A stretch of 64,000 nt of DNA from CAMTWZ01 sp964412365 (GTDB lineage Bacteria; Bacteroidota; Rhodothermia; Balneolales; HLUCCA01). The position numbers and the translations under genes were made by a program. A model generated the notes under the pieces. The model worked only from the letters and a program-made list of their open reading frames with translations. It had not been told where the DNA came from and made no database searches. Positions 34,092-42,517 of this stretch are shown piece by piece. The stretch covers positions 14,305 to 78,304 of the forward strand of contig CAYPOI010000002.1 of assembly GCA_964412365.1 (NCBI GenBank), in the 5' to 3' direction. Numbering within the stretch: position 1 is the stretch's first letter; every line of letters starts with the position of its first letter.

Positions 34092-34643
34092 TTACAAACG
34101 CAAGGTGTCTAAAATGGCAACGGATTCGGGTCCGCACTCAAATAAAAGGTCCAACACGCACGCACCAGGCAGAAATCCACCCAAATGATGCTCATACTGC
34201 GGATGGGTGAACGCACATTCGCTCATCCACGGATGCTGACGTTGGTAATTGCGACTTCCGGGTTCGTGATAAATCGGGGAAAATGAATCGGGAAGCGGGA
34301 ATCCGGAATCGGATACCCATAGTGGATCGTAGGGCAATTCCAAGACTTCAAAGAGCCAAGGAAGCCATTCTTTCACGGGTTTGCGCAATTCGGCTTCGAT
34401 GTCGGGTTCATAAAAATCGAAATAGGCGCTGTTCCGATAGGCGAATCGCAGGGTTTTGAACAGCTTTTCATCGTGATGAACCCATTCCATTCCTTGGGAT
34501 GTGCGGATGCGTCCGCGGTTCAGCCTCGATTTGCGTGAATAGGGAAGGGTGTCGTCGAGGTATACCACATCGCTGTTGATCCACGTGGCGAGATCATGCA
34601 AGTCGGGGAAGTAGCCCGGAAGGAGGACAGCCGCCGAGGGCAT
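34092..34643 (-). CDS. WbqC-like family protein
   Basis: A 183-residue protein. The start PSAAVLLPGYFPDLHDLATW and the following VVYLDDTLPYSRKSRLNRGRI match the WbqC pattern (PxYFPxxxYF, then YxKxSxxNRxxI). WbqC-like proteins often occur in glycan or O-antigen loci, and their biochemical role is not settled. It lies two bases after the diadenylate cyclase stop and 8 bases before the dehydrogenase start, in a tight minus-strand run. No glycosylation genes adjoin it, so the neighbourhood does not help assign a role. Confidence 0.8.
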   Translation of the reverse strand: MPSAAVLLPGYFPDLHDLATWINSDVVYLDDTLPYSRKSRLNRGRIRTSQGMEWVHHDEKLFKTLRFAYRNSAYFDFYEPDIEAELRKPVKEWLPWLFEVLELPYDPLWVSDSGFPLPDSFSPIYHEPGSRNYQRQHPWMSECAFTHPQYEHHLGGFLPGACVLDLLFECGPESVAILDTLRL

Positions 34644-34645
34644 CG

Positions 34646-35455
34646 TCAGGAATCCGCCGGACTAAAGCTCAGGTCTTCGGGCTCAGTCGCCCGTTCGCCC
34701 AAATGCACTTCCATTTCGGAACGCAGTTTTTGGATCGTCAAGCCACTGGTGAGTACCCCATTGCGTGTGGTCGAGATGCGTCCGGTCTCCTCCGACACCA
34801 CCACCACGAACACATTGTTGCTTTCGCTCACACCCAATGCGGCGCGGTGACGCGTTCCCGATGTGCTGGAAATATTCGGGTTCTGCGAGATTGGCAAATA
34901 GGCGCTCGCCGCCATGATGCGGTCGTTCCGGATGATGAGAGCACCATCATGCAACGGCGTGTCTTTGCTGAAAATGGTTTGAATCAACTTGCTGTTCACC
35001 CTCGCATCGATTTTCACGCCCATGTTCACCAAGTCGTGCAAGGTGGATGATTTCGCGAACACGATGAGCGCGCCGATTTTCTGACGCGATAGTTGCTTCA
35101 CCGCATCCACCACTTCATCGATCACAGAATCGGATTCGCGGCGTTGGAAAAAGCGGTCGAGGCTCGTGTTTTGTCCGATGCTGTACAGCAGTTTGCGGAT
35201 TTCGGGCTGGAAAATGATGAGCAAGGCCAGAATTCCGACATTCGTGATGCTACGAACGATGAACTGGATGGTGGAAAACCCAAGCAGACTCACACCGGCG
35301 TTGACCACGAAAATGATGACCAATCCGATGAACACCGGCACAGCGAACGATCCCCGTATCCATCTGTATATGTAGATGATGGATAGCGCGATGATGGTGA
35401 CCTCGATCAGATCGAGGATGCCGAAATCAAGAAAGCCGATTGGGAAGATTTTCAT
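34646..35455 (-). CDS. cdaA: diadenylate cyclase (DAC, CdaA type)
   Basis: A 269-residue membrane enzyme that makes cyclic di-AMP from two ATP. Three N-terminal helices (about 13-95) precede the DAC domain (about 105-255), whose signatures are DGA (about 169, in HDGALII) and RHR (about 203, in GTRHRAALG). The C-terminus has a short charged tail. The ATG overlaps the end of folP by 29 bases, so the two are translationally coupled. CdaA next to folP is a common arrangement in Bacteroidota relatives. Its product regulates osmotic and potassium homeostasis and wall metabolism. Confidence 0.95.
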   Translation of the reverse strand: MKIFPIGFLDFGILDLIEVTIIALSIIYIYRWIRGSFAVPVFIGLVIIFVVNAGVSLLGFSTIQFIVRSITNVGILALLIIFQPEIRKLLYSIGQNTSLDRFFQRRESDSVIDEVVDAVKQLSRQKIGALIVFAKSSTLHDLVNMGVKIDARVNSKLIQTIFSKDTPLHDGALIIRNDRIMAASAYLPISQNPNISSTSGTRHRAALGVSESNNVFVVVVSEETGRISTTRNGVLTSGLTIQKLRSEMEVHLGERATEPEDLSFSPADS

Positions 35456-36257
35456 TCGTCAACGAAGTGTGAACCAATATACTGTCAGATGCCTCTTGAA
35501 CGTCGTGTGTGCGAAGGATTTTCGCACCTTTTGTGAGGGCATGATATTGAAGGGCGATGCCGCCGGCTAAGCGTCCGTCGACCGGGCGGTTGTTCAGGAT
35601 CGCACCGATTAATGATTTTCGGGAAACACCGATGAGAACCGGCCACCGCTCGGATGTCAACTGGTCCAAATGTCGGATGAGGGCGAGGTTTTGGGGAAGG
35701 GTTTTGCCAAAACCGATGCCGGGGTCGAGAATGATTTGGGGGACGCCCGCCGCGTGGCACATTTCCGCTTTGGCAAGGAGCTCGCCGAAGACCTCGGACG
35801 TCACATCGTCGTACACCGGGTTGTTCTGCATCGTCTTGGGATCGCCGAGGGAATGCATCAGGATGAGGGGTCGCTGGAAAGACGCGCAAAGATCCACGAA
35901 ACGCGGCTCACGTCGTAGGCCACTGACGTCGTTGAGGATGTGGACGCCGCGTCGAAGGGCGGACTCGGCAACGGCGTATTTCGTGGTGTCGATCGAGAAC
36001 ACGAGCTCGGGATGGGCCACGAGAGCACGTTCGATCACGGGCATCACCCGCGCCAACTCCTGGTCTTCACTGACGGGCTCGGCGCCGGGTCGGGTGGATT
36101 CACCGCCGATATCAATGATCGACGCGCCTTCCTGCTTCATCTGCTGAATGCGGGCCAAGGCCGCATTCACATCGACAAACGCTCCTCCATCTGAGAATGA
36201 ATCGGGTGTGCAGTTGAGCACACCCATCACCAATGGATTCGCGAGAGGGACTACCAA
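35427..36257 (-). CDS. folP: dihydropteroate synthase
   Basis: A TIM-barrel enzyme that joins p-aminobenzoate to the pterin diphosphate in folate synthesis. Signatures: MGVLNCTPDSFSDGG near the start, IDIGGESTRPGA, and later DPGIGFGKT and GVSRKSLIG. I start at a TTG that overlaps the ferredoxin stop, which gives 276 residues, close to the 282 of E. coli FolP, and keeps the first strand PLVMGVLN. An ATG nine codons later would cut into that strand; upstream reading enters the ferredoxin gene. It is followed by cdaA with a 29-base overlap. Confidence 0.92.
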   Translation of the reverse strand: MVVPLANPLVMGVLNCTPDSFSDGGAFVDVNAALARIQQMKQEGASIIDIGGESTRPGAEPVSEDQELARVMPVIERALVAHPELVFSIDTTKYAVAESALRRGVHILNDVSGLRREPRFVDLCASFQRPLILMHSLGDPKTMQNNPVYDDVTSEVFGELLAKAEMCHAAGVPQIILDPGIGFGKTLPQNLALIRHLDQLTSERWPVLIGVSRKSLIGAILNNRPVDGRLAGGIALQYHALTKGAKILRTHDVQEASDSILVHTSLTNENLPNRLS

Positions 36258-36586
36258 TCTTGGACGATATCGTCTACGGTTTTGGATTTCTCGGCCCACG
36301 CATCGGCATCCGGCAGCGCGTCTTTCGTTTCGTTGATCACATACGCATCCCACTTTTCCGCGAGGCGTGCGTTCCATTCGATGTACTGCTCTTGATCGGC
36401 AGGTACTTCATCATCCGGATAAATGGCTTCAACCGGACATTCCGAACGGCATGCGTCGCAATCGATACACTCATCCGGATTGATCACCAAAAAATTAGGG
36501 CCTTCGCGAAACGCATCGACCGGACAAACCGCCGCGCAATTCGTGTATTTGCAGTTTACGCAAGCTTCAGTTACGACATATGCCAT
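36251..36586 (-). CDS. fdxA: 7Fe ferredoxin (FdxA type)
   Basis: A 111-residue ferredoxin with one [3Fe-4S] and one [4Fe-4S] site. The N-terminus AYVVTEACVNCKYTNCAAVCP and the second cluster CIDCDACRSECPVEA are the FdxA pattern, and the C-terminal tail of about 55 residues is usual for this type. It carries electrons for cytosolic enzymes; it could serve the pyruvate:ferredoxin oxidoreductase encoded further right. I chose MAYVVTEAC; a start 23 codons upstream adds an unrelated hydrophobic stretch. Its stop overlaps the folP start. Confidence 0.93.
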   Translation of the reverse strand: MAYVVTEACVNCKYTNCAAVCPVDAFREGPNFLVINPDECIDCDACRSECPVEAIYPDDEVPADQEQYIEWNARLAEKWDAYVINETKDALPDADAWAEKSKTVDDIVQDW

Positions 36587-36666
36587 GGTACAGACGTTGA
36601 AAAAGGGTAATAGAAAGAATCTGCGGAAAATATCCTCGGATGTGCTTAGATGCAATCTGAATTAGG

Positions 36667-37347
36667 TCATTTGATCTGTTTCCGATAGTAGGCAACAAGG
36701 GTTTCATCGCTCGCTCCTAAATAATATCGGATCAAGATGAGGGTGAACACGGCCTGCAGTTTCATGACGCCATTTTTTAGATACTTTCGTGCGGATGTGA
36801 CCGCTTCACCGGGCAAGATCTCGAAACGGTGCGTTTTCTTGATTCGACGCACGATGTCCTGGTCTTCCATCACCGTCCGGTCGGTGCGGAAGCCATCAAT
36901 GGACCGAAATATCGGTGCGGTGATGAACAGGGTCTGGTCTCCGAATCGAAACACATCCACATCAAAACGGGTGAACCATGCATAGAATGCCAATAACGGA
37001 TGGGAATGATCGAATGCCAATCGGTAACATCCCGCCTCCGCTCCGAAATGAATGGCGGCATGGATGTCGTTTCGAAAGGATGCTGGCGGAACCGTATCCG
37101 CATGTACGAAATACAAGACCCTATGCGAGGCTTCTTCGGCTCCGGCATTCATTTGGATGGCGCGTCCGCGAGGGGAATGGACAATCACGGCGCCGGCTTC
37201 TTGGGCCAATTCAATCGTGTTGTCGGTGCTTCCCCCATCCGCCACAATGACTTCATCGGCGCCATGTTCCAAAAAGAAACAAACACGGTCGTGGATGATG
37301 GACGCTTCGTTCAGGGTCGGGATGATGACGCTCAGTCCTGGAGCCAT
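36667..37347 (-). CDS. TIGR04283-family glycosyltransferase (arsenosugar-type)
   Basis: A 226-residue GT-A family-2 glycosyltransferase. LSVIIPTLNEAS and EVIVADGGSTDNT are the nucleotide-sugar site, HADT the metal-binding DXD-like element, and EDQDIVRRI the catalytic region. It matches the small glycosyltransferase that accompanies ArsS radical SAM enzymes (TIGR04283), proposed to act in arsenosugar synthesis. It overlaps the next upstream gene by 16 bases and ends the four-gene set. The actual acceptor is not proven in this family. Confidence 0.85.
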   Translation of the reverse strand: MAPGLSVIIPTLNEASIIHDRVCFFLEHGADEVIVADGGSTDNTIELAQEAGAVIVHSPRGRAIQMNAGAEEASHRVLYFVHADTVPPASFRNDIHAAIHFGAEAGCYRLAFDHSHPLLAFYAWFTRFDVDVFRFGDQTLFITAPIFRSIDGFRTDRTVMEDQDIVRRIKKTHRFEILPGEAVTSARKYLKNGVMKLQAVFTLILIRYYLGASDETLVAYYRKQIK

Positions 37348-37943
37348 GCGTGCGTCTGTTTGAGGTCGTCCAAATCTTCGACGGTATCCACGTCGCGCAA
37401 GGGTTCCAGCAAGGTATAACTCATCTCCAGCGCGCGGAAATCGGCGAGGGTGGCGCGCAGAACCGTATCGGTGCTCCAGTGTTTGTTTTCGAAGATGCGC
37501 CGGATGGGGGATGTGAGTCCGAGCAGAACATATCCGCCATCTTCCGCCGGACCCACCACCGCTTCCGAGGTCTCGAGGCGCTTAAACGCATCGTGCAGGT
37601 GGGATGGTTTGAGTCCGGGACAATCCGTGCCGATGATGACCACCGCGCGAATCCCATCCCTGAACGCATCCGAGAATGCCGCGTGCATGCGCTCGCCAAG
37701 AGTTCCGGATGATTGCGGATATCGAGCGAACCCGGCACGACTCCAATTATCGTGTTCGGGGATGTCGCCCGACACATAAACCTTTGTCGGATACCCGCTG
37801 CGAAGCACGGTATCGCATGTGTGCTCCAAAAGTCGCTCATAGATGGACAGCGCACGTTCATCACCGATATCCGCGGCGAGGCGGGTTTTCACTTTACCTG
37901 GTTCGGGCGTCCGTGCGAATATGAGCACAACGGATTCGTTCAC
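37332..37943 (-). CDS. TIGR04282-family glycosyltransferase (arsenosugar-type)
   Basis: A 203-residue protein of the nucleotidyltransferase-like DUF2064 family. LIFARTPEPGKVKTRLA is the diagnostic N-terminal motif, with GTDCPGLKPSHL and VVGPAEDGGYVLLGL further on. It pairs with the TIGR04283 protein encoded next, and both occur with ArsS in arsenosugar loci. I start at GTG (VNESVVLIF), which overlaps the ArsS stop (GTGA); the 17 residues before it are Arg-rich and derive from the ArsS gene in another frame. Confidence 0.87.
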   Translation of the reverse strand: MNESVVLIFARTPEPGKVKTRLAADIGDERALSIYERLLEHTCDTVLRSGYPTKVYVSGDIPEHDNWSRAGFARYPQSSGTLGERMHAAFSDAFRDGIRAVVIIGTDCPGLKPSHLHDAFKRLETSEAVVGPAEDGGYVLLGLTSPIRRIFENKHWSTDTVLRATLADFRALEMSYTLLEPLRDVDTVEDLDDLKQTHAWLQD

Positions 37944-38974
37944 ACCACCGCGCCTCCGCAACTGCTTCCGCTGCCGGCGGTGCAGCCGTAGCAATGTTGA
38001 TCAAATTGGATCTCGCGTTGCGATAACGCATTCACATCGAAATTCCGGATGTGCTGAGGAGATTCCGCATCCACATGCATCCCCAACATCTGATTGAAAT
38101 CGCAATCATACAGGTATCCATCCCAACCCACCGAAATCGTATTGCGGCACATCACACCCATCGCCGCAGACGGATTGAACGCGTTCACGAGCTTGGTCAT
38201 GTAGGTTTCGAGGTTGTCGGACACAATCAGAAAATCCAGATAGCGACTGATCGGCATATTCGTGATCACAAACAAGTTATTGAACTCGATGCCATGCTTT
38301 TCAAACAGCGCTTTTTTGAAGTCAGCTTCCAACCGCTCTTGGGATGCGGGCAAAAACGCGCCGAAGGGGTTGTACACAAGATTCAGTTTGAGTCCGGAAC
38401 CCGGTTTTCCATAACCCACATCGTTGAGCATATTCAAGGCTTCGATGGAGGCATCGAACACCCCATCCCCTCGCTGGCGATCGGTCTGTGAGGCTTGGTA
38501 GTAGGGTAGCGATGAGACCACTTCCACTCCGTGATCCGCATAGAACTGAGGCAATTCGCGGTACTTCGGATTCACCGTGAGGATCGTGAGGTTGCATCGA
38601 ACCATCACATGCCGACTTTGCTTCACGATTTCCTCCACGAACCACCTGAAATCCGGGTTCATTTCCGGCGCGCCACCCGTCAAGTCCACGGTATGGATGT
38701 CGGATGCGGCCAGGGCGTCGAGGCAAGCCTGCATCGTTTCCCGAGTCATGATTTCTTTCCGATCCGGACCCGCATCCACATGGCAATGCTTGCACGTCTG
38801 ATTGCACATGTAGCCCACATTCACCTGAAAAATATCAATCCCTGTGGGTTTGAGCGGATGCAGCCCGTTCAAAGCCAGGCTTTCTTGAAATAGTGGATGA
38901 GCCAACTCATTCAGAATGCGGAGCTGGGTGGATTCATCCGATAATCGATGCCCCGTTGCGTGTAAACTCTTCAT
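37940..38974 (-). CDS. arsS: arsenosugar biosynthesis radical SAM protein ArsS-like
   Basis: A 344-residue radical SAM enzyme. The cluster motif CNQTCKHC (Cys57, 61, 64) is in the CxxxCxxC form, and LTGGAPEMNPDF is the GGE-like SAM motif. The C-terminal Cys-rich domain (VMCRNTISVGWDGYLYDCDF and CYGCTAGSGSSCGG) is typical of ArsS, which transfers the 5'-deoxyadenosyl group to dimethylarsenite in arsenosugar synthesis. Next to it are two arsenosugar-type glycosyltransferases and the AhpD-like protein. No arsM methyltransferase is visible here, so the arsenic source is uncertain. Confidence 0.92.
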   Translation of the reverse strand: MKSLHATGHRLSDESTQLRILNELAHPLFQESLALNGLHPLKPTGIDIFQVNVGYMCNQTCKHCHVDAGPDRKEIMTRETMQACLDALAASDIHTVDLTGGAPEMNPDFRWFVEEIVKQSRHVMVRCNLTILTVNPKYRELPQFYADHGVEVVSSLPYYQASQTDRQRGDGVFDASIEALNMLNDVGYGKPGSGLKLNLVYNPFGAFLPASQERLEADFKKALFEKHGIEFNNLFVITNMPISRYLDFLIVSDNLETYMTKLVNAFNPSAAMGVMCRNTISVGWDGYLYDCDFNQMLGMHVDAESPQHIRNFDVNALSQREIQFDQHCYGCTAGSGSSCGGAVV

Positions 38975-38978
38975 CCGA

Positions 38979-39308
38979 TCACATGCTTAATTTTTTGGCC
39001 TTGTTCATCATCTGGACGCCATGCACCAACGAAGCGCCTCCGCGGATGGCGGCGGCCACATGCACGGCTTCCATCATCATGGCTTCACTGGCCCCTTTTT
39101 CGAGGGTGTCGGTCGTATACGCATCGATACAATACGGACATTGCACCGCGTGAGCCACCGCCAAAGCGATCAACGACTTTTCGCGCTCGGTGAGGGCACC
39201 TTCAGCGAAGACGGCACCATACCAATTGAAGAATTTCTTTGCGAGATCGGGTTCGAAATCAGCGATGGCAGGGAATTTGGATAGATCTTCGGGGTTGTAG
39301 TAAGACAT
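38979..39308 (-). CDS. arsenosugar-associated AhpD-like (peroxidase-like) protein
   Basis: A 109-residue carboxymuconolactone-decarboxylase/AhpD-fold protein. The redox pair is in QCPYCIDAYT (Cys57, Cys60), followed by the AhpD-type HVAAAIRGGASLVHG. Proteins of this exact form accompany ArsS in many genomes and are named arsenosugar biosynthesis-associated peroxidase-like proteins, although activity is unproven. It precedes ArsS by four bases and is the first gene of the set. Its upstream region holds an imperfect inverted repeat pair. Confidence 0.9.
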   Translation of the reverse strand: MSYYNPEDLSKFPAIADFEPDLAKKFFNWYGAVFAEGALTEREKSLIALAVAHAVQCPYCIDAYTTDTLEKGASEAMMMEAVHVAAAIRGGASLVHGVQMMNKAKKLSM

Positions 39309-39315
39309 TCTCGTG

Positions 39316-39515
39316 AGTTGTTTGTGGTTTGTTGTTTGTTGTATGAAGATGAAGAGACGAAACGATGAAATGATGAAGGGACGAAAGGGAAACGTGAAAA
39401 AATATAGTGGTCTAATTCGTCGTTATCTTTCGAAATAGAGTGATTGATGTCTTGCTTCGCACATCGCGCCTTGCACTCCGCGCTACAAACAACCAACAAC
39501 AAACCCCAAACAATT
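39316..39515. repeat. imperfect 30-bp inverted repeats flanking a 140-bp low-coding segment
   Basis: The left arm at 39316-39345 (AGTTGTTTGTGGTTTGTTG...) and the right arm at about 39486-39515 (ACAAACAACCAACAACAAAC...) match as reverse complements at about 26 of 30 positions. The arms are rich in GTTT units. The 140 bases between hold simple ATGAAGATGAAGAGACG-like runs and no gene. Either a degenerate mobile-element remnant or an accumulation of simple sequence. Confidence 0.5.
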
Positions 39516-39519
39516 CCTC

Positions 39520-39996
39520 ATGAAACTAACGATACGCACGACGATTTGGATTGCACTGATTCTCATTTCTCCACTTTTTGTGAACGCGCAAGGCAACCCG
39601 GGTGATTTCGGGGCCGGCATCATTTTGGGTCAACCCAATGGCATTACCGCGAAATGGTTCAAGACAAACGGACGCGCATTCGATGCGGCCATCGCATGGT
39701 CCACGGGTCGCAACGACCGCCTTCATCTGCATGGCGACTACCTGATCCACCGTTTCGACATGATCGATGTGGAATTAGGAAAACTTCCGTTGTATTACGG
39801 ACTCGGCGCCCGCATCGGCTTCGGAGATGAAGTGGATCTGGGTTTGCGTATCCCGCTCGGAATCGCCTATCATTTCCCGGAAGATCCTTTCGAACTCTTC
39901 TTCGAAATCGTGCCCGTCTTGAATCTGATTCCTGGAACCGACTTTGATGCGAACGGCGGTTTCGGTGTCCGTTATTATTTCGGCAAGGTGCGGTAA
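39520..39996 (+). CDS. small outer-membrane beta-barrel protein (DUF3996-like)
   Basis: A 158-residue protein with a signal peptide (about 1-24, ending VNAQG). Alternating strands follow: GAGIILGQPNGITAKWF, FDAAIAWSTGRNDRLHLHGDYL, LPLYYGLGARIGFG, LGLRIPLGIAYHF, and a last strand GGFGVRYYFGKVR. The sequence pattern resembles small DUF3996-type porin-like barrels. Function unknown; it may be a structural or permeability protein of the outer membrane. It stands alone, followed by an NhaC gene on the same strand. Confidence 0.75.
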   Translation: MKLTIRTTIWIALILISPLFVNAQGNPGDFGAGIILGQPNGITAKWFKTNGRAFDAAIAWSTGRNDRLHLHGDYLIHRFDMIDVELGKLPLYYGLGARIGFGDEVDLGLRIPLGIAYHFPEDPFELFFEIVPVLNLIPGTDFDANGGFGVRYYFGKVR

Positions 39997-40056
39997 GCCG
40001 ATTTTTTCCTCTATATTCGGCGGATTCGGTCCCTGTTCACCTAATATGGATGCGCC

Positions 40057-41784
40057 GTGAAGAAATTCGGTCTGACGTTCGCACTGTCTCTTGTCATCAT
40101 CGTGGTTTCCGGTTGGTTAGGAGTCTTCTCCTTCGCCGAAACCGTCTCAACGGAAGGATTTTCCGGTTACGGAACCTGGATCAGTATCCTTCCACCGCTC
40201 ATCGCCATCGCATTGGCTCTCATCACCCGCGAAGTGATTCTGTCACTGTTCGCGGGGATGTGGGTCGGCGCTTTGTTCCTCGCATCCATGAATCCGTTTG
40301 TGGGAACGGCCCAGACCCTGAGCTACATCGTCACAGTGTCGTCCAATCCGGAGCACGTTTCCATTATCATTTTCAGCCTGTTGTTGGGCGGGATGGTGGG
40401 TGTGATGTCACGCGGCGGCGGAACAAAGGGTGTCGTGAATGTGTTCGGCGATATGGCCGGGAATCGCCAGCAAGGACAGATGTACACCACATTGTCCGCA
40501 TTGTTCATCTTTTTTGATGATTACGCCAATACGTTGATCCGTGGCAACGCGCTTCGTCCGATGACCGACCGCCTGCTGATTTCGCGCGAAAAACTGGCCT
40601 ATATCGTTGATTCCACCGCCGCACCGCTTGCCGTGAGTGCGGTAATCACGACCTGGATCGGCTTCGAAATCACGCAGATCCAAAACGCCCTGACCAACAT
40701 GGCCGCTCAAACCACAGATCCAATTGTGGCGGCGCAATTGCAGATCGGTGCCGACAACGCCTTCAAGATTTTCCTTCATTCCATTCCCTATTTGTTCTAT
40801 CCGTTGCTGGCACTGGCGTTCGTGTTCATGATCATCCTCATGAAACGCGATTTTGGTCCGATGCTGGTCGCCGAGCGACGTGCGGCAAGCGGTGGCGGGG
40901 TGCTGCGTCCGGGTTCCGTTCCTGCTGCGGATACCAATTTAGAAGCGCTTCAACCCCTTGCAGACAAACCCCAGCGCTGGTACAACGCATTGATTCCGGT
41001 CGCGGCAGTGGTTATCGTGGCTCTGGTCGGACTCATGATCACCGGAATGGACAATCGGGATGCGGGTGAAACCGGATTCATGAGCATCATCGGAAACGCG
41101 GATCCCTTTTTAGCGCTGATGTGGGCTTCCTTCACGGGATGTGCGATCGCGATCGCATTGGTCGTTTTCCAGCGCATCCTCACCATCCAGCAAGCCATCG
41201 AATCGCTTGTGGGTGGGATGCAGTCTATGCTGATGGCCATCCTGATCTTGGTGATGGCTTGGGGCTTGGGTGAAGTGACCCAAGGCATCGGAACAGGCAC
41301 CTTCCTGTCCGGATTGTTGCAAGAATCTTTCCCGATTTCCTTTTTGCCCGGCCTCGTGTTTTTCATCGCCGCGCTCACCGCATTTTCCACGGGCACATCG
41401 TGGGGAACCATGGCGATTCTGTTTCCCGTGGTGATTCCACTGGCCGTGACGATGGGAGCGGGTGTCGGCTTCGCCGGTGGCGAGCATTACGCCATCCTGT
41501 TGGGATGCATCAGCTCGGTGATGGGAGGAGCCGTGTTCGGCGACCATTGCTCACCGATATCGGACACGACCGTACTTAGCTCGATGTCATCAGCATGCGA
41601 CTTGATCGACCACGTGCGAACCCAATTGCCGTATGCCTTGGTCGTGGCCGTTGTGGCCTTGGTTGTGGGCGAGATCCCCGCCGCGTTCGAAGTGATTCAT
41701 CCGGTTGTGGGGCTGGTTGCGGGGTTGTTGATACTCTACGTGATTCTTAGGGTGTTTGGGAAGGATCCGGAAGCGGCTAGTTAG
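40057..41784 (+). CDS. NhaC-family Na+/H+ antiporter
   Basis: A 575-residue inner-membrane transporter with about 12 helices. Family motifs include GMVGVMSRGGGTKGV, FFDDYANTLIRGNALRPMTDR and STAAPLAVSAVITTWIGFEI, and later FGDHCSPISDTTVLSSMSSACD, the conserved C-terminal half of the NhaC family. The family exchanges sodium (or sometimes amino-acid or malate/lactate) ions for protons. The start is GTG; the two ATGs just upstream give an immediate stop or another frame. It is single, with no operon partner. Confidence 0.92.
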   Translation: MKKFGLTFALSLVIIVVSGWLGVFSFAETVSTEGFSGYGTWISILPPLIAIALALITREVILSLFAGMWVGALFLASMNPFVGTAQTLSYIVTVSSNPEHVSIIIFSLLLGGMVGVMSRGGGTKGVVNVFGDMAGNRQQGQMYTTLSALFIFFDDYANTLIRGNALRPMTDRLLISREKLAYIVDSTAAPLAVSAVITTWIGFEITQIQNALTNMAAQTTDPIVAAQLQIGADNAFKIFLHSIPYLFYPLLALAFVFMIILMKRDFGPMLVAERRAASGGGVLRPGSVPAADTNLEALQPLADKPQRWYNALIPVAAVVIVALVGLMITGMDNRDAGETGFMSIIGNADPFLALMWASFTGCAIAIALVVFQRILTIQQAIESLVGGMQSMLMAILILVMAWGLGEVTQGIGTGTFLSGLLQESFPISFLPGLVFFIAALTAFSTGTSWGTMAILFPVVIPLAVTMGAGVGFAGGEHYAILLGCISSVMGGAVFGDHCSPISDTTVLSSMSSACDLIDHVRTQLPYALVVAVVALVVGEIPAAFEVIHPVVGLVAGLLILYVILRVFGKDPEAAS

Positions 41785-41797
41785 TTGTCTAACCCCC

Positions 41798-42337
41798 CTA
41801 CTCCAACCCAATCCAATCAATCAGCAACTCGAAGTTCTCTGCCTTGCCGTTGGCGATGAAAAAGCTCAGTTGTTCGATGCGATCGAAATTGAAATTTGGT
41901 CCATTCAATCTGTTTCCGCGAAACTCCGGGTAGAATTCCGCGATGGGCAATTTGATGGTTTCCCATTCCCCGGATGTCGGAAAAACGTGCACGTACGACT
42001 CTCTCTGCCAAATCCGGCTCTTCAGACGAAATTCATAGCGTTTGCCATCCCCTTTCACACGCAATACTACGAACGCCTTCTCTTTCGGTCGGTCGATCGT
42101 TTTACTCATTTGGATGGAGGCGAATCCGCCGTTGTTCGCCAGGGAAACCCGACCGGAAAAGCGTCCATGTCCGGACTCGGTTAGCGACATGGAACTTCTG
42201 GAAATGCCGCCCATTACGCCATCATTGACGATCCGCCAGTCACGGATGTTCGTTTGAGTGGTGAACGTATACATCGGTTCTATACTGGATGGGATGGATA
42301 AGGTGAGAATCAGAAAAAACAGGATATGAGTGATCAT
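41798..42337 (-). CDS. CIA30-family protein
   Basis: A 179-residue protein with a hydrophobic N-terminus (about 1-20), followed by a CIA30 beta-jelly-roll domain: DWRIVNDGVMGGISRSSM, FSGRVSLANNGGFASIQM, and GEWETIKLPIAEFYPEFRG. The family is named after an assembly factor of mitochondrial complex I but is widespread in bacteria, where its function is unclear. The hydrophobic start could be a signal peptide, suggesting an envelope location. Convergent with the NhaC gene. Confidence 0.82.
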   Translation of the reverse strand: MITHILFFLILTLSIPSSIEPMYTFTTQTNIRDWRIVNDGVMGGISRSSMSLTESGHGRFSGRVSLANNGGFASIQMSKTIDRPKEKAFVVLRVKGDGKRYEFRLKSRIWQRESYVHVFPTSGEWETIKLPIAEFYPEFRGNRLNGPNFNFDRIEQLSFFIANGKAENFELLIDWIGLE

Positions 42338-42517
42338 GTAAACTCAATGTTCGGTCAACTGAAAGCGTTCCATGTAGTCGTAAGTCGTACGTTGTGAGTT
42401 GGGGTACCATAATGAAATCTTTCCCATACACGATCCAGTTATCGCGCTGAGCGAAGCGTAACTGGTGGTTGAGTTTTATCGTTTGAGTGCGTTTTCTTTA
42501 GCCCTCCCTCTTTCTAT

